From Actinophytocola sp963840275 (lineage in GTDB: Bacteria; Actinomycetota; Actinomycetes; Mycobacteriales; Pseudonocardiaceae), in assembly GCA_963840275.1 (NCBI GenBank), contig CAWIYK010000007.1, positions 868,001-932,000 of the forward strand: a stretch of DNA of 64,000 nt, in the 5' to 3' direction. This document shows positions 19,868 through 26,705 of the stretch, one piece after another. How positions within the stretch are numbered: the first letter of the stretch is position 1; each line of letters starts with the position of its first letter. The position numbers and the translations under genes are program-made. The notes beneath the pieces were generated by a model that saw only the letters and a list, made by a program, of their open reading frames with translations, was not told where the DNA came from and searched no databases.

Positions 19868-21028
19868 ATGCAGGTCAGAGGCAAGCTCGAGAAGTTCCTC
19901 ATCCCCGAGACCATCTTCGGCGTCGGCAGCCTCGCCGAGGTGGGCGACGCGGCCCGGCGCGCGGGCGGTTCCCGCGCACTCGTGGTCACCGACCCCGGCG
20001 TGCTCGCGGCCGGCTGGGTCGACCGGGCCGTCCCCCACCTGCGTGCCGCGGGGCTGACCTGGCAGGTCTGGTCGGACCTCACGCCCAACCCGAAGGACCA
20101 CGAGGTCGAGACCGGCTTCCGGCAGTACGTGGAGAGCGGCTGCGACGTGGTCGTCGCCATCGGCGGCGGCAGCCCGATCGACGCGGCGAAGGCGGTCGCC
20201 GTGCTGTCCGGCAACGGCGGCCGGATACTCGACTACGAGGGCATCGACGTCGTGACCAGGCCGATCCCGCCGATGGTGATGGTGCCGAGCACCGGCGGGT
20301 CCGGCGCGGACGTCTCCCAGTTCTGCGTCATCACCGACACGCGCCGCCGCATCAAGTGCACGATCGCCGGGCGGGCGCTGGTGCCCGACATCTCGGTGAC
20401 CGACCCCAGCCTGCTCACCACGATGCCGGCGGAGCTGTCCGCCCACACCGCTCTCGACGCGCTGAGCCACGGCATCGAGGCGTACGTGTCCAAGGCCGCG
20501 AGCTTCCTGTCCGACGGCCACGCCCTCGCCGCGATCCGCGGCGTGCTCGAACACCTGCTGCCCACCATCGACGACCCGGCTGACCTGCGCGCCCGCGAGG
20601 GCATCGCCAGAGCGAGCCTGCAGGCGGGCATCGCGTTCACCAACGCCCTCCTCGGCGCCACGCACGCGATCGCACACCAGATCGGCGGCCACCTCGAGCT
20701 GCCGCACGGGCTGCTGAACGCGATCCTGTTACCGCACGTCATGCGCTTCAACGCGGTCACCCACCCCGACCGGTACGTCGGCGTCGCGGCCGCGATGGGT
20801 GTCGCGACCGAGCGCCTCACGCCGGTCGAGGCGGCGGAGGCCGCGATCGCGTCCGTGCAGCGGCTGCGGGAGAAGGTCGGCATCCCCACCGGGCTGCAGA
20901 AGCTCGGCGTGCGCCGCGCCGACCTGCCCCGGTTCGCGGAGAACGCGCTGCACGACGTGTACATCACGACCAACCCGAGGGCGGTGACCAGGGCCGATGT
21001 CGAGCAGATCTGCCTTGCCGCACTCTGA
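19868..21028 (+). CDS. Iron-containing (group III) alcohol dehydrogenase
   Basis: 386 aa NAD(P)-dependent Fe-ADH. The nucleotide-binding GGGSPIDAAK is near residue 98, and the metal-binding region includes SLLTTMPAELSAHTALDALSHGIEAYV and GATHAIAHQIGGHLELPHG, with the expected Asp/His ligands. ATG 19868 follows a G-rich stretch and gives the typical N-terminus (FLIPETIFGVGSL). It overlaps the following histidine-kinase gene by about 30 bp and is followed by a response regulator and a formaldehyde-dehydrogenase-type gene. This set resembles the mycobacterial methanol/diol oxidation loci in which a GAF kinase-NarL regulator pair controls an alcohol dehydrogenase. The substrate is inferred only from context. 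Confidence 0.9.
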   Translation: MQVRGKLEKFLIPETIFGVGSLAEVGDAARRAGGSRALVVTDPGVLAAGWVDRAVPHLRAAGLTWQVWSDLTPNPKDHEVETGFRQYVESGCDVVVAIGGGSPIDAAKAVAVLSGNGGRILDYEGIDVVTRPIPPMVMVPSTGGSGADVSQFCVITDTRRRIKCTIAGRALVPDISVTDPSLLTTMPAELSAHTALDALSHGIEAYVSKAASFLSDGHALAAIRGVLEHLLPTIDDPADLRAREGIARASLQAGIAFTNALLGATHAIAHQIGGHLELPHGLLNAILLPHVMRFNAVTHPDRYVGVAAAMGVATERLTPVEAAEAAIASVQRLREKVGIPTGLQKLGVRRADLPRFAENALHDVYITTNPRAVTRADVEQICLAAL

Positions 21029-22196
21029 CCCGTGGCTGGAGCGGCTCACCGGCGCACGTTCGTCCAAGCCGTCCTTCTACGCGGAGTGGCGGCGCACGAG
21101 CCACGGTCTCGACCGCGCGATCGAGGCGCTGCGCGCGGTCTCCTCGGCGCTCTGTGTCACGACCAGCGGACCGGACGTGCTGTGCGAGACGGTCGTCGAC
21201 GCGCTGGCGCGGCACTTCGGCGCACCCGCGGTCTCGCTGCGGCTGGCCGGCCGCCGCGAGTGCCGCCGCGGCGCGACCCCGGACGGCTTCACCGATCTGG
21301 CACGGCGCGCCCGCGTCGAGGAGCGCCCGGTCACCCGGCCCGACATGGTCGGCGTGCCGGTGTCGCAGGCGGGTGTCCTCCTGGTCGCGCTGCCGGGCGA
21401 GGTCGACGAGAGCGACGTGGCGATCCTGCAGACGGTGGCCAACCAGCTCGCGGTCGCGCTGGAGAACGCCTGCCTCTACCAGGAGGCCAACGAGCGGACC
21501 CGCGAGCTGGAGGAGCGCAACCGCCAGCTCGAGGTCGCGCACCGCAGGCTTGGCGAGGCCGGGCAGCGGCAGCTGATCAGCCAGGAGCGGCACCGCATCG
21601 CCCGCGAGCTGCACGACAGCGTCGCCCAGCACCTGATCAGCATCGGCATGAACCTGGAGTGGTGCCGCCAGCACGAGCCGTCCTCCGCGGTCGGGCGGCG
21701 GGTGGCGGTGACCAAGGAGCTGACCCGCGCCGCGCTCACCCAGATGCGGGCCGCGATCTTCGAGCTGTCCACATTGGACGACCGCGGCGGCGGGATGCGT
21801 GGCGTGCTCATGGACCTGGCACGCGAGTTCCGGACGATCACACCGCTGCGGGTGCGCGTCCGGGTGCGCGGCGAGCCGGTCGTGCTGCCGCTCGCCACCC
21901 AGCACGCCCTGTTCCACATCGCGCAGGAGGCGATGTTCAACGCGGCGCGGCACGCCGGGGCGGCCGGGGTCTGGGTCGAGCTGGCCTACCGGGCCGGGAC
22001 CGTGACGCTGGCGGTCGCCGACGACGGCACCGGGGACGCGGCGGCGATCGGGCGCCGGCTCGCGGCCGCGACGGCGCCCGGCGGGCTCGTGAACATCCGG
22101 GAGCGGGCGACCGAGCTGCGCGGCTCGGCGCGGGTGCTGGCCCGCAGGGGCGGCGGCGTCCGGGTGCTGGTCGAGGTGGGCGCCGCAGATGGGTGA
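20997..22196 (+). CDS. GAF-domain sensor histidine kinase (HisKA_3)
   Basis: 399 aa cytoplasmic kinase with no transmembrane segment. A GAF-like sensory region spans about residues 35-165, followed by a coiled-coil linker (NERTRELEERNRQLEVAHRR). The phosphoacceptor His sits in ERHRIARELHDSVAQHL (about residue 205), and a HATPase_c domain follows with EAMFNAARHAGA as N-box and GLVNIRERA near the end. Start ATG 20997 lies inside the end of the dehydrogenase gene. It overlaps the next gene by 8 bp, so kinase and regulator form a cognate pair, probably responding to an alcohol or its oxidation state. Confidence 0.9.
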   Translation: MSSRSALPHSDPWLERLTGARSSKPSFYAEWRRTSHGLDRAIEALRAVSSALCVTTSGPDVLCETVVDALARHFGAPAVSLRLAGRRECRRGATPDGFTDLARRARVEERPVTRPDMVGVPVSQAGVLLVALPGEVDESDVAILQTVANQLAVALENACLYQEANERTRELEERNRQLEVAHRRLGEAGQRQLISQERHRIARELHDSVAQHLISIGMNLEWCRQHEPSSAVGRRVAVTKELTRAALTQMRAAIFELSTLDDRGGGMRGVLMDLAREFRTITPLRVRVRVRGEPVVLPLATQHALFHIAQEAMFNAARHAGAAGVWVELAYRAGTVTLAVADDGTGDAAAIGRRLAAATAPGGLVNIRERATELRGSARVLARRGGGVRVLVEVGAADG

Positions 22197-22800
22197 GCGG
22201 ATCCGGGTCGTCATCGTCGACGACCACACGATCGTCCGCGAGGGTCTGCGGTCCATCCTCGAGCTGGAGTCCGACATCGTGGTCGTCGGCCAGGCGGCGG
22301 GCCCGGTCGAGGCACTCGAGACCGTCGCCGCCGCGCGGCCGGACGTGGTGCTGCTCGACCTCAAGCTCAGCGAGGACGGGCCGGCCACCGGGCTGCGGCT
22401 GTGCGGGGACCTCGTCGACCGGTTCCCGTCGGTCGGGGTGGTCGTGCTGACCACGTTCCACGAACAGGCGCTGGTGATGGACGCGCTGCGCCGCGGCGCG
22501 CGGGGCTACGTGCTCAAGGACGTGGACGTCGTCGACCTGTTGAAGATCATCCGAGCGGTGCGGGCGGGTTCGCTCATGGTCCACGCCATGTCCGAAAAGG
22601 ACGTTGGCTCACCGCTCACCAAGCGGGAGCTGGAGATCGTCCGGCTGCTGGCCAGGGGACTGACCAACCGGGAGATCGGCAAGGCCGCGCTGATCACCGA
22701 CAGCACGGTGAAGTTCCACGTGCGCGGCATCATGCGCAAGCTGGCCGTGCACCACCGCACCGAGGTCGTCTACGCCGCCACCAAGCTCGGCATCCTCTGA
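22189..22800 (+). CDS. NarL/FixJ-family response regulator
   Basis: 203 aa. Receiver domain with acidic pocket VDDH near residue 11, phosphoacceptor Asp in VVLLDLKLS (about residue 57), Thr in LTTFHEQ and Lys in YVLKDVD. The LuxR-type helix-turn-helix is at about 140-200 (LTKRELEIVRLLARGLTNREIG). Partner of the overlapping GAF kinase. Its likely targets are the flanking alcohol dehydrogenase and the downstream formaldehyde-dehydrogenase-type gene, whose leader holds an inverted repeat. Confidence 0.92.
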   Translation: MGERIRVVIVDDHTIVREGLRSILELESDIVVVGQAAGPVEALETVAAARPDVVLLDLKLSEDGPATGLRLCGDLVDRFPSVGVVVLTTFHEQALVMDALRRGARGYVLKDVDVVDLLKIIRAVRAGSLMVHAMSEKDVGSPLTKRELEIVRLLARGLTNREIGKAALITDSTVKFHVRGIMRKLAVHHRTEVVYAATKLGIL

Positions 22801-22868
22801 GCACCTGACCGTTCGGGTAGGGCCGGCCCGACCGTCCGGGCAGTTACGTGGCGGCCGTTTCGCTCGTA

Positions 22869-22884
22869 GTTTCCTTGTGAGGAA
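22869..22884. promoter_or_regulatory. Inverted repeat in the leader of the fdhA-type gene
   Basis: TTTCCTTGTGAGGAAA is a 6-bp inverted repeat with a 4-bp loop, immediately before the AGGAAG ribosome site of the next gene. It could be an operator for the adjacent response regulator or a leader hairpin. Upstream at 22810-22840 is a GC-rich imperfect repeat (CGTTCGGGTAGGGCC, CCCGACCGTCCGGG). Confidence 0.4.
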
Positions 22885-22896
22885 AGGAAGTGCGAG

Positions 22897-24111
22897 ATGA
22901 CGGACAACCGCGTAGTCGTGTACCAGGGGCCTGGCAAGGTCAGTGTCGAGTACATCCAGTACCCCAGGCTCGAACTGCCCGACGACGTCGTCAAGGGCCT
23001 CGGACTGGAGAAGCGGGCGCCGCACGCCGCCATCCTGAAGATCGTCACCACCAACATCTGCGGCAGCGACCAGCACATGGTGCGCGGGCGCACCACCGCG
23101 CCCATCGGACAGACGCTCGGCCACGAGATCACCGGCGAGATCGTCGAGACCGGCGACGACGTGCTGTTCCACAAGCCGGGCGACATCTGCTCGGTGCCGT
23201 TCAACATCGCGTGCGGCCGCTGCCGGATGTGCAACGAGGGCAAGACGGGCGTCTGCCTCAACGTCAACCCGGCGCGGCCCGGCGCCGCCTACGGGTACGT
23301 GGACATGGGCGGCTGGGTCGGCGGGCAGGCCGAGTACGTGATGGTGCCCTACGCCGACTTCAACCTGCTCAAGTTCCCCGATCGCGACCAGGCGCTGGAG
23401 AAGATCCTCGACCTCACGATGCTGTCGGACATCTTCCCGACCGGCTACCACGGCGCTTACACGGCCGGCGTGACCACCGGGTCGACGGTGTACGTGGCCG
23501 GCGCCGGCCCGGTCGGACTGGCCGCGGCACACGCCGCACAGCTGCTCGGCGCGTCCGTCGTGGTCGTCGGCGACATGATCCCCGAGCGGCTCGAACAGGC
23601 CCGCAGCTTCGGTTGCGAGACCGTCGACCTGCGTGCGTCCGGCGAGCTGCCCGACAAGATCGAGCAGATCCTCGGCGAGCGGGAGGTCGACGCCGCGGTC
23701 GACGCGGTCGGGTTCGAGGCGAGGGGCCACGGGGCGGACGCCGGCGAGCAGCCGGCCACCGTGCTCAACGACGTCATGACCGTCGCGCGTGCCGGCGCCT
23801 CGCTCGGGATCCCCGGCCTGTACGTGACCGGCGACCCCGGCGGTGTCGACGAGAACGCCAAGATCGGCCAGCTCGGGGTGCGGATCGGCCTCGGCTGGGC
23901 GAAGTCCCACCAGCTCACCACCGGCCAGTGCCCGGTGAAGAAGTACAACCGGCTGCTGATGAACATGATCCTGAGCGGCCGGGCGCAGATCGCCAAGGCC
24001 GTCAACGCCACCACGCTCCGGCTCGAGCAGGCGCCGGAGGGCTACCAGGAGTTCGACCACGGCGCGGCGAAGAAGTACGTCCTCGATCCGCACGGAATGG
24101 TGCCGGCCTAG
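22897..24111 (+). CDS. fdhA: Glutathione-independent formaldehyde dehydrogenase (zinc, MDR family)
   Basis: 404 aa zinc-dependent medium-chain dehydrogenase, very like the Pseudomonas FdhA family, which oxidises formaldehyde (and other aldehydes) using tightly held NAD. The catalytic Cys is in TNICGSDQHM (about residue 54), the structural zinc site is CGRCRMCNEGKTGVC, and the Rossmann GAGPVGLAAAHAA is near 205. The long insertion VGFEARGHGADAGEQPA and the C-terminus typical of the family are present. Start ATG has AGGAAG 8 bp upstream. A strong terminator follows. Together with the Fe-ADH and two-component pair upstream it forms an alcohol-to-acid oxidation module. Confidence 0.9.
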   Translation: MTDNRVVVYQGPGKVSVEYIQYPRLELPDDVVKGLGLEKRAPHAAILKIVTTNICGSDQHMVRGRTTAPIGQTLGHEITGEIVETGDDVLFHKPGDICSVPFNIACGRCRMCNEGKTGVCLNVNPARPGAAYGYVDMGGWVGGQAEYVMVPYADFNLLKFPDRDQALEKILDLTMLSDIFPTGYHGAYTAGVTTGSTVYVAGAGPVGLAAAHAAQLLGASVVVVGDMIPERLEQARSFGCETVDLRASGELPDKIEQILGEREVDAAVDAVGFEARGHGADAGEQPATVLNDVMTVARAGASLGIPGLYVTGDPGGVDENAKIGQLGVRIGLGWAKSHQLTTGQCPVKKYNRLLMNMILSGRAQIAKAVNATTLRLEQAPEGYQEFDHGAAKKYVLDPHGMVPA

Positions 24112-24124
24112 TCCCGGGCCTGAT

Positions 24125-24152
24125 GGGCGCCTCCGGTACGCCGGAGGCGCCC
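24125..24152 (+). terminator. Strong hairpin terminator after fdhA
   Basis: A perfect 12-bp stem, GGGCGCCTCCGG pairing with CCGGAGGCGCCC around a TACG loop, begins 13 bp past the stop codon. It is followed by CTTCGG rather than a T-tract. Confidence 0.82.
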
Positions 24153-24195
24153 TTCGGCGCGTGCTGCAGGTCACAGACCCGGAAGTGAACCGAGA

Positions 24196-24218
24196 TTTGC
24201 TAAGTTCGGTTTGCTAAC
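24196..24218. promoter_or_regulatory. Direct repeats upstream of the MBL-fold gene
   Basis: TTTGCTAAG (24196-24204) and TTTGCTAAC (24210-24218) are spaced 14 bp apart, an A/T-rich pair in GC-rich DNA just before the GGAGG ribosome site. The position suggests an operator or promoter element of the downstream gene. Confidence 0.45.
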
Positions 24219-24231
24219 TACGGAGGTGGCC

Positions 24232-25251
24232 ATGGAGGACCGGCACGCCTGGGTCGAGCCCGGCACGTACGAGGTCGCGCCGGGCGTGCACCGCATCCCG
24301 CTGCCCCTGCCGACCGACGGGCTGCGCGCGGTCAACGTGTACGCGGTGGAGAGCAGCGACGGCCTGGTGCTCATCGACTCCGGGTGGGCGCTCGACGTCG
24401 CCCGCAAGCAGCTGGAGGACGCGCTCGCCCGGCTGGACCGCGGGTTCGAGGACATCACGCGGTTCCTGGTCACGCACATGCACCGCGACCACTACACGCT
24501 GGCCATCGCGCTGCGCCGCACGTTCGGCACCAAGATCGCGCTCGGCATCGGTGAGCAGCCGTCGCTGCGGCGGGTGCTCGACAAGCGGCTCGACGGCCAG
24601 GTGAGCGAGCTGGTCCGGTGGGGCGCCGACGCGCTCATGGAGCAGTGGAAGGAGACCTTCGGCAAGCGTGACGTCGAGGAGTCCGGGCAGCGCTACGAGC
24701 TGCCGGACGAATGGCTCGACGGCACCACCAAGATCGAGCTCGGCGACCGCACACTGATCGCGCTGCCGACCCCCGGCCACACGCAGGGACACGTGGTGTT
24801 CGTCGACGAACAAGCCGGTGTGCTGTTCGCCGGCGACCACGTCCTGCCGCACATCACGCCGTCGATCGGCTTCCAGCCGGAGCCCGCGAAGCTGCCACTC
24901 GGCGACTACCTCGACAGCCTGCGCCTCGTGCGTTCCTACCCGGACCTGCGGCTGCTGCCCGCGCACGGCCCGGTGAGTCCGAGCGTGCACGCCAGGGTCG
25001 ACGAGCTGCTCGACCATCACGAGGAGCGGCTCGCCGCGACGCTGGCGGCAGTGCACGACGGGGCCGGCACCGCGTACGAAGCAGCACGGCGGCTGGGATG
25101 GACCCGCCGGCACCGCCGCTACGACGACCTCGACCTGTTCAACCAGACGCTCGCGACGGGGGAAACCGCGGCACACCTTGATGTTCTGGTCGTTCGGGGC
25201 GAACTGCGCGCGTCCACAGTGGACGGCGTGGCCGAGTATTCGACGGTGTAG
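24232..25251 (+). CDS. Metallo-beta-lactamase-fold hydrolase
   Basis: 339 aa soluble MBL-fold protein. Metal-binding THMHRDHY (HxHxDH) lies near residues 81-86, a later ligand in TPGHTQGHVVF, then FAGDHVLPH and the terminal LLPAHGP. A C-terminal extension of about 90 residues resembles the winged-helix tail of the glyoxalase-II/LACTB2-like branch. ATG 24232 is chosen because GGAGG (24222-24226) is well placed. It stands alone between a terminator and a convergent small gene 9 bp from its stop. The substrate is not known; hydrolysis of thioesters or lactones is plausible for this branch. Confidence 0.85.
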   Translation: MEDRHAWVEPGTYEVAPGVHRIPLPLPTDGLRAVNVYAVESSDGLVLIDSGWALDVARKQLEDALARLDRGFEDITRFLVTHMHRDHYTLAIALRRTFGTKIALGIGEQPSLRRVLDKRLDGQVSELVRWGADALMEQWKETFGKRDVEESGQRYELPDEWLDGTTKIELGDRTLIALPTPGHTQGHVVFVDEQAGVLFAGDHVLPHITPSIGFQPEPAKLPLGDYLDSLRLVRSYPDLRLLPAHGPVSPSVHARVDELLDHHEERLAATLAAVHDGAGTAYEAARRLGWTRRHRRYDDLDLFNQTLATGETAAHLDVLVVRGELRASTVDGVAEYSTV

Positions 25252-25260
25252 AGCCGACTC

Positions 25261-25473
25261 TCAGTCCGCGGCCCGGATCGCCCCGTGCTCGTCGAGGGAG
25301 TCCAGGCCCAGCATCGCGAGCAGGTGCGCGCAGTCCTGCGCGTCCGAGGCGTGCGTGGCGACCGTCTGTGCGGCCTTGCGGTTCTGTACCGCGTAGTGAA
25401 TCTTCTCGCTCGCTCGCACCTCGGCGAAGCGGCCTTGCTCAACTGTCGGGCTGGCGTGTCGTGCCCAGGTCAT
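25261..25473 (-). CDS. Small conserved-looking hypothetical protein
   Basis: 70 aa from ATG 25473 (MTWARHASPTVEQGRFAEVR), with AAAGG about 8 bp upstream; a longer open frame upstream lacks such a site and has an unconvincing composition. The protein is hydrophilic, rich in Ala, Glu and His, with no membrane segment or known motif (middle part SEKIHYAVQNRKAAQTVATH). It is convergent with the MBL gene. An AT-rich stretch at 25690-25760 could hold its promoter. I do not recognise the function. Confidence 0.6.
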   Translation of the reverse strand: MTWARHASPTVEQGRFAEVRASEKIHYAVQNRKAAQTVATHASDAQDCAHLLAMLGLDSLDEHGAIRAAD

Positions 25474-25791
25474 GCGGAGCCTTTCTGCTTGCCTGCCGCG
25501 GCGGCGACTGATGCCACGCGGCAGCGCCATCGCCGATCCGTGTCGCTCGGTAACCAAACCCATCGACACGATCAGTCCGGGGAACACCCCGTACACCGGC
25601 ATCCTGACATCAGGCGCGTGGCACACACCACCCTACGCTGGTCTGACCAGCTCGTTCGCCGGGCCCACGCTTGGTGATCGAGGCCAGGTGAACGGTGCTT
25701 TAGAGTTTTACACTCTCAGGTTTTTCCCAGCTTTCACGTTTATTCGCGTTTCATACCGTACGGATCCGATCGGTCACCACGGGTAGAGAAA

Positions 25792-26589
25792 TCACTCCCG
25801 AAGCAGATCCGCCAGCGCCGCCGTGAGGTCACTCTCAGTACCGGACTCGTGCGCCGCGAGCAACTCTCGAGCCCGTTGCGAGGCCCGCCGGACGACCGCC
25901 GCGAGCGCCTCCGGGTCGATGCCGGGCGCGGGCGGCACGACCAGTTCGCGGGGCGGCCCGACGACCGGCGGCAGCGGTGTGTCCGCCAATTCGGTCGGCG
26001 CGGCGGGCCGCCGGCGCGCTGCCGCCCGCCGCCGCAGCTCGTCGGTCAGGTCCCGCTGCCCGAGCCCACGCAACAGCAGCAGCACGAACGGGTCCGCGTC
26101 GAGCAGCCACGCGGCCTGGAAGCACAGCGCGGCCGCGTGTGTGCACGGCAGCTCCCAGCCCTCGCAGTCGCACTCCGGCTGCAGGTCACCGATGCCGGGC
26201 AGCAGCGGCACGTCCGCGTCGGCCGCCGCGGCGACGAGGTCGTGCGGCATGTCCCGGTCCAGCAGCGCGGCGATGTGCCCCGCCTTCGCGGCCACCTCGT
26301 CGAGGAACCGCCGCCACTGCGCGTCGGTGAGCCGCTCGACGAGCACGACCGTGTGGTGCACCTCGCCGTCGTCGTTGGTCACCTGCGCGGCGAGCCGGCC
26401 CGCGCTGACCGTGATCGGCCCGACCAGCCCCGCGTACGCGAACTTGCGGCCGCGTTTGAGTTGGCCGAGGTCCAGTGACGTGTCGGCCATGGCCTGTAGC
26501 CAGGCGTCGCCCCACCATGTGCGTGCGAAGCGGCCTGGTTTGCGCTTGGTGGCGGGAAAGGGCGGGAATCCGATGGCGTGTTCGGTCAT
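25792..26589 (-). CDS. SWIM zinc-finger protein paired with SNF2 helicase
   Basis: 265 aa. The SWIM motif CDCEGWELPCTHAAAL (CxC..CxH) is near residues 140-155 and should bind zinc. The N-terminal half (RFARTWWGDAWLQAM) is typical of the bacterial SWIM proteins that sit beside SNF2/HepA-like helicases in actinobacteria. The region after residue 185 is Pro/Ala-rich and probably flexible. ATG 26589 lies directly after a duplicated piece of the helicase end. The gene is the last of a leftward operon with the helicase and an ABC exporter. Its role is inferred to be in DNA or RNA-polymerase remodelling with the helicase. Confidence 0.85.
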   Translation of the reverse strand: MTEHAIGFPPFPATKRKPGRFARTWWGDAWLQAMADTSLDLGQLKRGRKFAYAGLVGPITVSAGRLAAQVTNDDGEVHHTVVLVERLTDAQWRRFLDEVAAKAGHIAALLDRDMPHDLVAAAADADVPLLPGIGDLQPECDCEGWELPCTHAAALCFQAAWLLDADPFVLLLLRGLGQRDLTDELRRRAAARRRPAAPTELADTPLPPVVGPPRELVVPPAPGIDPEALAAVVRRASQRARELLAAHESGTESDLTAALADLLRE

Positions 26590-26705
26590 GCTGGCCCCCT
26601 CAGTTCGACCAGCGCGGCCGGCCCTGTGTATGTGAACTTGTGGCCTGGAGCTGGGCGTCGCCGCAGCGGGTGCGTGCGAGGCGGCCTGGTGGCGTGTTCG
26701 GTCAT
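26586..26705 (-). pseudogene. 39-codon relic of a duplicated helicase-end/SWIM-start junction
   Basis: A short ORF begins like the SWIM protein (MTEHA) and ends exactly like the helicase (ALVELRGPA, then stop), the helicase stop overlapping its ATG. It is bounded by two 44-bp direct repeats, 26574-26617 and 26690-26733, 116 bp apart and identical. The middle corresponds to a shrunken SWIM 5' end (KFTYTG against KFAYAG). It is best read as a tandem duplication of the gene junction with later internal deletion. Whether the peptide is made is unknown; it keeps the frame needed for coupled translation. Confidence 0.75.
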
